The notes under the pieces are model-generated. The model saw only the letters and a list, made by a program, of their open reading frames with translations. It did no database searches and was not told the origin of the DNA. Below, in pieces: positions 16,288-23,526 of a stretch of 64,000 bases of DNA; the stretch's first letter is position 1, and the number at the start of each line of letters is the position of its first letter. Source of the stretch: Rhodophyticola sp017644125 (GTDB lineage Bacteria > Pseudomonadota > Alphaproteobacteria > Rhodobacterales > Rhodobacteraceae). The stretch is taken from assembly GCF_042140125.1 (NCBI RefSeq), contig NZ_CP159473.1; one strand, written 5' to 3'. The position numbers and the translations under genes were made by a program.

Positions 16288-16314
16288 GCGGATATCGAGA
16301 AAAAGGGGCCCCAA

Positions 16315-17685
16315 ATGCTGACCAATGATCAACTGTCCCAATGGGACCGCGACAGTTTCCTCCACCCCTCCACCCATCTGGCGCAGCATGCGCGCGGCGA
16401 GGTGCAGGGCCGGATCATCACCGGGGGCGAAGGCTGCTACATCACCGACCGCGACGGCAACCGCCTGCTCGATGCCTTTGCCGGGCTGTATTGCGTGAAC
16501 GTGGGGTATGGCCGCACCGAAATCGCCGACGCGATTGCCGAACAGGCGCGCGAGCTGGCCTATTACCACGCCTATATGGGCCACGGCACCGAAGCGTCGG
16601 TGACCCTGTCCAAGATGGTGATGGACCGCGCGCCCGATCACATGTCCAAGGTCTATTTCGGTCAGGGCGGGTCTGACGCGAATGAAACCAACATAAAACT
16701 GGTCTGGTACTACAACAACATCCGCGGGCTGCCCCGAAAGAAGAAGATCATCAGCCGCTGGCGCGCTTATCACGGATCGGGGCTGATGAGCGGCTCGCTC
16801 ACCGGGCTCAGCCTGTTCCACAGGAAATTCGATCTGCCGCTCGACATGGTGCGGCACACCACCAGCCCCTATTATTATCGCCGCGACACCCGGGAGATGT
16901 CGGAGACCCTGTTTTCCGCGCAATGCGCCGCCGATCTGGAACAACTGATCGACACCGAGGGGGCGGAGACGATCGCCGCCTTCATCGCCGAACCCATGCT
17001 GGGCACCGGCGGCATCGTCCCCCCGCCCGAAGGCTATTGGGAGGCGATCACGCCGATCCTGGAAAAGCACGATATTCTGCTGATCGCGGACGAGGTGATC
17101 ACCGGGTTTGGCCGTCTGGGTCATATGTTCGCCAGCCCCGCCTACGGGCTGACCCCCGATATCATGACCATCGCCAAGGGGCTGACCTCCGCCTATGCCC
17201 CGTTGTCGGGCTCGATCGTATCGGAAAAGGTCTGGAAGGTGCTGGAACAGGGGACGGACGAAAACGGACCCATCGGCCATGGCTGGACCTATTCGGCCCA
17301 TCCCATCGGTGCCGCCGCGGGCGTTGCCAATCTCAAGCTCATCGACAGCCTTGGCCTTGTCGAGAATGCGGCCACCGTGGGGCCCTACCTCACCGCGCAG
17401 ATGCAGGCGGCGCTTGGCGATCACCCCCATGTGGGCGAGATCCGCGGCGAAGGCATGCTGACGGCAGTGGAACTGATCGCCGACCGCGACAGCCGCACCT
17501 ATTTCGACCCCGACCGCAAGATCACACCGCAGATCGTGGCCGCCATGGGCCGGCGCGGGGTGATCGCGCGGGCGATGCCGCAGGGCGACATCATCGGCTT
17601 CGCCCCGCCGCTCTGCCTGACCCGGGAGGAGGCCGATACCGTGATAACGGCCACGGCCGGGGCGGTGGCCGAGGTCCTGGGCTAG
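16315..17685 (+). CDS. Class III (omega) aminotransferase
   Basis: A 456-residue PLP enzyme of the omega-amino acid:pyruvate/aspartate aminotransferase family. The PLP lysine is Lys288 in MTIAKGLTSAY, and the cofactor aspartate is in LLIADEVITGFGR. Gly-Gln-Gly-Gly-Ser-Asp-Ala-Asn-Glu-Thr binds the phosphate. The long first segment (WDRDSFLHPSTHLAQHARGE) is typical of the omega-transaminases acting on beta-alanine, polyamines or amines with pyruvate as acceptor. Substrate not determined. Transcribed alone; the next gene starts 84 bases on and may be an independent unit. Confidence 0.9.
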   Translation: MLTNDQLSQWDRDSFLHPSTHLAQHARGEVQGRIITGGEGCYITDRDGNRLLDAFAGLYCVNVGYGRTEIADAIAEQARELAYYHAYMGHGTEASVTLSKMVMDRAPDHMSKVYFGQGGSDANETNIKLVWYYNNIRGLPRKKKIISRWRAYHGSGLMSGSLTGLSLFHRKFDLPLDMVRHTTSPYYYRRDTREMSETLFSAQCAADLEQLIDTEGAETIAAFIAEPMLGTGGIVPPPEGYWEAITPILEKHDILLIADEVITGFGRLGHMFASPAYGLTPDIMTIAKGLTSAYAPLSGSIVSEKVWKVLEQGTDENGPIGHGWTYSAHPIGAAAGVANLKLIDSLGLVENAATVGPYLTAQMQAALGDHPHVGEIRGEGMLTAVELIADRDSRTYFDPDRKITPQIVAAMGRRGVIARAMPQGDIIGFAPPLCLTREEADTVITATAGAVAEVLG

Positions 17686-17769
17686 ACCCGGCGCGCTTTT
17701 CATTGCCCCGCACCCCCCGCATGAGGTACCAGTTCGGCATCATATGACCCGATTTTCTGATATCTTTTC

Positions 17770-18393
17770 ATGACGCCCAAAGGCCATCTTTCCTGCCCGA
17801 ACTGCGGCAATGGCTTCGACCGCCTGCAAAAATCGACGCGGATGTTCGATTGCCCCTCCTGCGGCACGACGCTGTTCCGGGAGGCCGATGCGCTGGCCCC
17901 GATCGGCAACCATGGCGAGATGCATGAAGTCCCGATGCTGCTCGGCCTTGGCGACAAGCTGCGCGTCGGACGGCATGTCTACCGGATGGTGGGCCATGCC
18001 CGGTTCGACTACGGGCGCGGCTGGTGGGATGAGCTTTGGGCCCTCGACGGCAGCGGCAATGGCGCCTGGATCAGCATCGACGAGGGCGATGTGATCCTCC
18101 AGACCGCGCTGCCGGAGCGACAGGCTCCGAAATGGAACGGGGCGCCCCCGCTTGGCTCCAGCTTCCGGGTGGAGGGCGAGACCTACACCGTGACGGAGGC
18201 CGACACCGCCGCCTGCGTTGCCATTCGCGGGGAGTTCCCCGAAGTCATGGAAATCGGGGAGCGGCACGACTTCGTGAACGCCGCCGGCGACGATGGCGCG
18301 CTTATCTCCGGCGAGTTCTGGACCGGGGGCCGCGCATGGTACAGGGGCCGCTGGCTCGACCCGTTCGATCTGAAGCCGGACCGCGCGGCATGA
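17770..18393 (+). CDS. DUF4178 protein with N-terminal zinc ribbon
   Basis: A 207-residue soluble protein. Residues 7-40 form a zinc ribbon with CPNCG and CPSCG knuckles. A DUF4178 domain follows, with the characteristic LGDKLRVGRHVYRMVGHARF and later WWDELWALDG strands; a second related beta segment spans about 105-195. DUF4178 has no proven function. It heads a tight module with a second DUF4178 protein, a small membrane protein, a DUF350 protein and a spermidine-synthase-like enzyme. Stop and next start overlap (ATGA at 18390), so translation is coupled. Probably cytoplasmic at the membrane surface. Confidence 0.85.
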   Translation: MTPKGHLSCPNCGNGFDRLQKSTRMFDCPSCGTTLFREADALAPIGNHGEMHEVPMLLGLGDKLRVGRHVYRMVGHARFDYGRGWWDELWALDGSGNGAWISIDEGDVILQTALPERQAPKWNGAPPLGSSFRVEGETYTVTEADTAACVAIRGEFPEVMEIGERHDFVNAAGDDGALISGEFWTGGRAWYRGRWLDPFDLKPDRAA

Positions 18394-19685
18394 CCCGCAC
18401 CACCGATCTCTCCTCGGTCAATTGCACGCAATGCGGCGCGGGCCTGGGCGTGCTGGGCGGGGGCCGCGTGCGGACCCATGTCTGCGGCTATTGCGGCGCG
18501 GTTCTCGACGCGCAGGACAAGTACAGGATCCTGACCTCCATCGGCAAACGGGACCACCCGTTCAGCCCGGTGAATATCGGCATGACGGCGACCATCGAAG
18601 GCGCGGATTTCACCGTCATCGGCACGCTCGGGATGATCGAGACCTATCGCGGCGAAACCTGGCGCTGGACCGAGCATCAGCTGTTTTCGCCCACCCACGG
18701 CTACGCATGGCTCAGCTATGAAAGCGGCGCCTTTGTCTTCACCCGCAAGCTGCGCGACCTGCCCTCGCCCATGTGGATCGGCACCGCGCAGGTGGAACGC
18801 GCCGAAAGCCCGCCGCGCGCCCGGCTGAACGACGGCCATTACCGCTACTACGAGACCAGCACGGCGCGCATCGATTTCATGGAAGGGGAGTTCAACTGGC
18901 TCCCCAAACTGGGGGAGAGCAAGACCGCCGTCACGCTGATGTCCCGTGAGGCGATGCTGAGCTATTCCTTCAGCCGGAACGAACGCGAGGTGGAACGCTC
19001 GATCCTGCTCCCGACCGAACGGATCTGCGCCCAGCTTGGCATCGATCCGGCCACAATCCGCGTGACGGAACCCCATCCCCTGACCCCTTTCAAACCGTTG
19101 AAGGACGAAGGCTTCCTGCGTGCCGCGCTGCTTGGCTTTGCCGCCCTCGCGCTTTTCCTGACCCTGGCCCTGTGGATGTTGCCCGGTGACAGGGTGCTGA
19201 ACGTCGACCGGGTGCCGGTCCGCGATCTGCCGCAAACCTACGACTTCACGCTCACCTCGACCGATCAGCTGGTTCGCGTGGACCTGCAAACCGATGTCAG
19301 CAACGCCTATGCGCTCTTCTCGACCGAGATCCTGAATGCGGCGGGCGAGCCTGTGGTCGAGGGGATGCGCGCGGCGCAATATTACTCCGGCACCGATGGC
19401 GGCGAGCGATGGTCCGAAGGTTCGCGCCGCGCGCATTATCTGTTCCGGCCCGCGGACACCGGCGTGCATCGGATCACGCTGGATCTGGAGGAGGCGGAAA
19501 GCTGGCAGGGCAACCATAGCCCGCTCTCCTACGTCACCATATCGGTGCGTCAGAAGGTGACGACCTCTCTCTGGATGGGGGCCATGACGGTTGTGTTCCT
19601 TCTGGGCGCCCTGGCGCTGCAAGGCCGCTACGCATTGTATGAAAAACGCCGCTGGTCCGGCTCGGACTGGACCGATGAAGATTAG
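18390..19685 (+). CDS. DUF4178 membrane protein with zinc ribbon
   Basis: A 431-residue protein. A zinc ribbon (CTQCG near residue 11, CGYCG near residue 34) precedes a DUF4178 domain (VNIGMTATIEGADFTVIGTLG and ETWRWTEHQLF). A first membrane helix (AALLGFAALALFLTLALWML) is followed by a beta-rich loop of about 130 residues, probably outside, and a second helix (LWMGAMTVVFLLGALAL) with a short basic tail. The architecture suggests a cytoplasmic sensor or adaptor joined to an extracytoplasmic domain. The start overlaps the previous stop. Function unknown. Confidence 0.83.
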   Translation: MTRTTDLSSVNCTQCGAGLGVLGGGRVRTHVCGYCGAVLDAQDKYRILTSIGKRDHPFSPVNIGMTATIEGADFTVIGTLGMIETYRGETWRWTEHQLFSPTHGYAWLSYESGAFVFTRKLRDLPSPMWIGTAQVERAESPPRARLNDGHYRYYETSTARIDFMEGEFNWLPKLGESKTAVTLMSREAMLSYSFSRNEREVERSILLPTERICAQLGIDPATIRVTEPHPLTPFKPLKDEGFLRAALLGFAALALFLTLALWMLPGDRVLNVDRVPVRDLPQTYDFTLTSTDQLVRVDLQTDVSNAYALFSTEILNAAGEPVVEGMRAAQYYSGTDGGERWSEGSRRAHYLFRPADTGVHRITLDLEEAESWQGNHSPLSYVTISVRQKVTTSLWMGAMTVVFLLGALALQGRYALYEKRRWSGSDWTDED

Positions 19686-19697
19686 AAAGGCCCGCCC

Positions 19698-19868
19698 ATG
19701 ACCCCGTTTCGCGTCGTCATACTGGTCGGCTGCAGCCTCGCCCTTATGGGCGCAGGCTATCTGTCCTATTACGGCATCGGCCGCGAAAGCCGGGATATCG
19801 CCACCGCCGCCTCGATCCGCGCCGGCAGCCCGGGCGGTGGCTACAATTCGCTTGGCCGTATCAAATGA
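19698..19868 (+). CDS. Small single-pass membrane protein (56 residues)
   Basis: A short gene between the DUF4178 and DUF350 genes, 12 bases after the first and 19 before the second. One transmembrane helix (RVVILVGCSLALMGAGYL) is followed by SYYGIGRESRDIATAASIR and a Gly/Ser-rich tail. AAAGG precedes the ATG by seven bases. It is absent from size-filtered gene lists because of its length. The tight spacing makes it a likely subunit of the module. No family recognised. Confidence 0.75.
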   Translation: MTPFRVVILVGCSLALMGAGYLSYYGIGRESRDIATAASIRAGSPGGGYNSLGRIK

Positions 19869-19887
19869 CCCAAAAGGAGCCCGTCCC

Positions 19888-20112
19888 ATGAACCCGTTTG
19901 AGCTGATCGTTCTGGCCGAATTCGTCTCCACGCTGTTTTACACCGGCATCGGGCTGGTCCTGTTGTGGATCGCGTGGAAAGTGCTCGATCTGATGACCCC
20001 CTTCTCGATCGTCAAGGAGATCGAAGAGGATCAGAACACCGCCCTGGCCGTGCTGATCAGCGCGGTCTTCATCTCGATCTCGATCATCATCGCCGCCGTC
20101 ATCCTGTCTTGA
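19888..20112 (+). CDS. DUF350 membrane protein, half-size
   Basis: A 74-residue protein with two transmembrane helices (LAEFVSTLFYTGIGLVLLWIAW and LAVLISAVFISISIIIAAVIL) joined by the DUF350 signature LMTPFSIVKEIEEDQNTA. Most DUF350 proteins (YjfL type) carry two such units in about 130 residues, so this one would need to dimerise. AAAAGGAGC precedes the ATG at 19888. Its last bases overlap the TTG start of the spermidine-synthase-like gene. DUF350 is suspected to form a small channel; function unproven. Confidence 0.85.
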   Translation: MNPFELIVLAEFVSTLFYTGIGLVLLWIAWKVLDLMTPFSIVKEIEEDQNTALAVLISAVFISISIIIAAVILS

Positions 20113-21656
20113 CCGCCTCCTCACCGTCCGAGGTCACGCCCAAGGTCGCCTGGCTTCTGGCGGCCACCTTCGTGGTTGCCGTCGCGGGCCTGATCTACGA
20201 GCTGATCGCGGCCACGATCTCCAGCTATCTGATCGGGGATTCGATCCGGCAGTTTTCCTTCGTGATCGGGGTATTCCTGTCCGCGATGGGCCTGGGGGCC
20301 TATCTGTCGCGCTTTGTCGGCGATGCCCTTGGCGGGTTCGTGCGGGCGCAGATCGCCCTTGGCGTCTTCGGCGGCGCATCGGGGCCGGTCCTGTTCTTCG
20401 CCTATGCCTGGTCGGGCAGCGTCGGCTTGCCGCTTTACGGGCTGCTGATCATCATCGGCGTGCTGTCGGGCATGGAAATCCCCCTGATCACCCGGGTGCT
20501 GAAACAGATCGGGGCGGCCGAGTTCCGCTTCGAAAACGTGCTGACCGCGGATTACATCGGCGCGCTTGCCGCCAGCCTCGCCTTTCCGCTTCTGATCATC
20601 CCGAACCTCTCCCTGATCGCGGCCAGCCTCGCCTTCGGCGTGCTGAACCTGCTGGTGGCGGGGTTTTCGCTCTGGCTTTTCCGCGACCGGCTGGGCCGCA
20701 GCCTCTGGCTGCCCTGGGCCGGGTTTCTGGGGCTTGCCCTGATCGGCCTCGCCGCGAGCGACCGGCTCGTCTCCGCAATCGATGCACGGCTGTTCGAAGA
20801 CGACGTCATCCTCTCCGAACAGACCCCGTATCAGGCCATCACCATCACCCGCTTCGACGAGCGGATCCGGCTGTTCCTCGATCAGTCGATCCAGTTCGAC
20901 ACGCTGGACGAACACCGCTACCACGAGGCGCTGGTCCATCCGGCCATGGGCCTCGCCCCGCGGCGGTCGGATGTGCTGATCCTTGGCGGCGGCGACGGCA
21001 TGGCGCTTCGCGAGGTGCTGCGCCATGACGATGTGGAGACCGTCACGCTGGTGGATCTGGACCCGCGCGTGACGGAGCTGTTCGCGACCAATCCGGCCCT
21101 GACCCCGCTCAACCGCAACGCGTTCAACGATCCGCGCGTGACCGTCGTCAACGCCGATGCCTGGGCCTTCATCGCCGAGGATACCGCCATTTACGATGTG
21201 ATCATCGCCGACCTGCCGGATCCGAAAACCATCGCAGTGTCAAAGCTTTACTCGATCGAGTTTTACGCCATGCTGGTCGAGCGCCTCTCCGCGCAGGGGC
21301 TTTTCGTGACGCAGGCCGGGTCGCCCACATTCGCGCGGCAGGCCTTCTGGACGATCGAGGCGACGCTGGCGGCCACCCGCAACCCGCAAGCCCCCGGCGC
21401 GGGTCTCGCCACGCTGCCCTATCACGTCTACGTGCCCAGCTTCGGCGATTGGGGCTTTGTCATCGCCGGTCCCATGGGCCTGACGGATCGCACGCCGGTC
21501 CTGCCCGAAAACCTGCGTTTCCTCACGCCCGGGGTCTGGCAGGCCGCCCGGGTCTTCGGCCTCGATACCGCGCCCCTGCAGGCGGAGGTCAACTCCATTC
21601 AGGGCCATCCGCTGGTGCCGCTTTATCACGCCGGATGGAACCACTGGTTCCGCTGA
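20109..21656 (+). CDS. Membrane-anchored spermidine-synthase-like protein
   Basis: A 515-residue protein. The N-terminal half has about seven membrane helices (VAWLLAATFVVAVAGLIYELIA onward, residues 10-215). The C-terminal half is a spermidine-synthase domain: HEALVHPAMG, the SAM loop LILGGGDGMALREVLRH, and DVIIADLPDPKTIAVSKLYS, where the aminopropyltransferase catalytic Asp is kept. Family members move an aminopropyl group from decarboxylated SAM to a polyamine. Translation begins at TTG 20109, overlapping the DUF350 stop. It ends the five-gene module. No SAM decarboxylase gene is seen in this window. Confidence 0.88.
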   Translation: MTASSPSEVTPKVAWLLAATFVVAVAGLIYELIAATISSYLIGDSIRQFSFVIGVFLSAMGLGAYLSRFVGDALGGFVRAQIALGVFGGASGPVLFFAYAWSGSVGLPLYGLLIIIGVLSGMEIPLITRVLKQIGAAEFRFENVLTADYIGALAASLAFPLLIIPNLSLIAASLAFGVLNLLVAGFSLWLFRDRLGRSLWLPWAGFLGLALIGLAASDRLVSAIDARLFEDDVILSEQTPYQAITITRFDERIRLFLDQSIQFDTLDEHRYHEALVHPAMGLAPRRSDVLILGGGDGMALREVLRHDDVETVTLVDLDPRVTELFATNPALTPLNRNAFNDPRVTVVNADAWAFIAEDTAIYDVIIADLPDPKTIAVSKLYSIEFYAMLVERLSAQGLFVTQAGSPTFARQAFWTIEATLAATRNPQAPGAGLATLPYHVYVPSFGDWGFVIAGPMGLTDRTPVLPENLRFLTPGVWQAARVFGLDTAPLQAEVNSIQGHPLVPLYHAGWNHWFR

Positions 21657-21680
21657 TCCGTCCGGCGCTGGAAAGCCCTG

Positions 21681-22340
21681 CTAGCGGTTCAGCAGGCGGC
21701 GCATGGCCGCCATCCCGTCGCCGGTTATCCCGTGCCCGTCGCCGGGCGTGACCTGAAGCTCCACCTCCGCGCCCAGGGTCCGGAACACCTTGGCGCTATC
21801 TTCGGCGCGGGCCAGCGGGATATGCGGGTCGCGCGCATGAACCGCGATCACGACGGGGGTGCCCTCCAGCCGGTTGTCATAGTCGAAAAGCTTGGGCCCA
21901 TACCCGTAGAGCGCATCGGTCGCGCCGCCACCGGCGTCGCCCGTGCCCACCAGCCCGCCGGACAGGCCGATGACCGCCCCCAGATCGGCGCTTCGCGCCC
22001 CGTATTCCAGCGCCAGACAGGCCCCCTGACTGAAGCCCGCCACCGCAATGCGGTCCCGCGCCAGGCCACCCTCCACCAGCGCCTCCACCGCCCGGTCCAG
22101 CGCGTGCAATCCCGCCTCCAGATAAGGGGCCATCTGTGCATGCGGCGCCAGAAACGACGTGGGCCACCAGCTTTGCCCGATGGCATCCGGAGCCGCCAGC
22201 GCGACATCGGGCAGACCAAGCGCCGCGCCCAGGTCCAGAATGTCGGCCGCGGAGCCACCGCGCCCATGCGCCAGGACGAGGCCCCGGGCCGCCCGGCGCG
22301 GGCTGGCCCCGCCAAACGACAGCAGGGCCCGGTTGCTCAT
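21681..22340 (-). CDS. Alpha/beta hydrolase (phospholipase/carboxylesterase, MhqD-like)
   Basis: A 219-residue serine hydrolase. The oxyanion segment LVLAHGRGG is followed by the nucleophile GFSQGACLALEYG; the acid and base come from HARDPHIPL and GDGHGI. It fits the short carboxylesterase family that includes MhqD. The start overlaps the stop of the dioxygenase gene by four bases, so both come from one message. In Bacillus the mhqD and mhqO genes are induced together by quinones; a similar detoxification role here is inference. Confidence 0.85.
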   Translation of the reverse strand: MSNRALLSFGGASPRRAARGLVLAHGRGGSAADILDLGAALGLPDVALAAPDAIGQSWWPTSFLAPHAQMAPYLEAGLHALDRAVEALVEGGLARDRIAVAGFSQGACLALEYGARSADLGAVIGLSGGLVGTGDAGGGATDALYGYGPKLFDYDNRLEGTPVVIAVHARDPHIPLARAEDSAKVFRTLGAEVELQVTPGDGHGITGDGMAAMRRLLNR

Positions 22341-23257
22341 GGGGTTACCTTGAGGGGCGGCAGCACCTGTTCGAGGCGGTCGCGCTGCGACTCGTATTGA
22401 GCCGGCAGCTTCAGCGCGCTGCCCAGATCGGCCACATCCTCATCCACCGCAAAGCCCGGCGGATCGGTCGCGATCTCGAACAGAACTCCGCCCGGTTCCC
22501 GGAAATAGATCGCGTTGAAATACTGCCGGTCGATCACCGGCGTCGGCCCGAACCCGGCGCTTGTCAGCGTCTCGCGCCACGCCTGCTGCACCGCGTCGTC
22601 TTCGGCGCGGAACGCCACATGATGGATGCTTCCGGCGCCCTGCCGCCCGATAGAAGGGGCATCGGACCGGATCAGATCGACCACCGCACCGCGCGCATCA
22701 CCCGGCGCTTTCAGACGCAGGCGTTCCACCCCGCCGGTCGGCTCATGACCGGCCTGCTCATAGCCGAACACATCCACCAGAAGCCGCGCGGTCGGCTCGG
22801 TATCCCGCTCCCAGAGCGTGACGGAGTGAAACCCGTCCAGATCCTCCGCGCTCTCGCGGTCGGTCTCGATCAGTTCCACCGGCGCGCCATCGGGGTCCGC
22901 GAGGGTGATCACCCGGGCGCCAAAACGCTCCACAGGCCCGTCGAAAGCCACGGCCGCTTCGGCCAGCCGCTCCATCCAGGGGTCGAACCGCCCCGCGGGC
23001 ACCGCATAGCCATAGGCGGAGGCCATGCCCGGCCCTGCCCGGCCCGGCCCCGCATCGGCAAACGGAAAAAAGGTCAGGATCGTGCCGGGGCTGCCCGTCC
23101 GGTCGCCGTAATACAGATGGTAGGTGCCCGGATCGTCGAAATTCACAGTCTTCTTGACCAGACGCTGGCCCAGCACGCCGGTGAAGAAATCGACATTGGC
23201 CTGAGGCGGGCCGGAAATGGCCGTCACATGGTGCAGGCCGGGGATCGAATGGGTCAT
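22337..23257 (-). CDS. Ring-cleaving dioxygenase (MhqO-like, VOC fold)
   Basis: A 306-residue two-domain VOC protein. Each half has the betaalphabetabetabeta repeat: IPGLHHVTAISGPPQANVDFFTGVLG at residues 4-29 and LDGFHSVTLWERDTEPTARLL from about 148. Metal ligands expected from His8, His about 220 (IHHVAF) and Glu near 269 (GGVLFEIATD). The family includes MhqO/MhqE, implicated in thiol-dependent cleavage of hydroquinones. It leads the two-gene unit with the hydrolase. GGAGGAGATATCAG precedes the ATG. Confidence 0.88.
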   Translation of the reverse strand: MTHSIPGLHHVTAISGPPQANVDFFTGVLGQRLVKKTVNFDDPGTYHLYYGDRTGSPGTILTFFPFADAGPGRAGPGMASAYGYAVPAGRFDPWMERLAEAAVAFDGPVERFGARVITLADPDGAPVELIETDRESAEDLDGFHSVTLWERDTEPTARLLVDVFGYEQAGHEPTGGVERLRLKAPGDARGAVVDLIRSDAPSIGRQGAGSIHHVAFRAEDDAVQQAWRETLTSAGFGPTPVIDRQYFNAIYFREPGGVLFEIATDPPGFAVDEDVADLGSALKLPAQYESQRDRLEQVLPPLKVTP

Positions 23258-23526
23258 CTGATATCTCCTCCAGATCGTGAATGGGGCAAGCGGCCCCGCT
23301 TGCTGGAAAGCTGGGTCGGCATCTCCCTACATCAATGCACATACACGCGCGAAGGTTGTGCGGAAATGCACTGCGCCCACTCCCCGAAACGCCGGTTTCC
23401 GGGGCCAACGGGCCCGCCCTTGTGAGGTCTGGGGAAATCAGCTAGCGTTTCATTTCCATACCGCTTGATCATTCCAGAGCGGCGTTTTTTTGACAATCGC
23501 GCTGGTTACGGGACGTTTCGCCCACC

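Larger units (their letters stand above)
15983..16314. other. Divergent intergenic region with regulatory sites
   Basis: This 332-base spacer separates a leftward small gene from the rightward aminotransferase gene. It contains several TTAAC sequences between 16092 and 16142, including a consensus CtrA-type site (annotated separately), then a GC-rich stretch, then a promoter for the aminotransferase. No convincing coding frame is seen. Confidence 0.7.
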
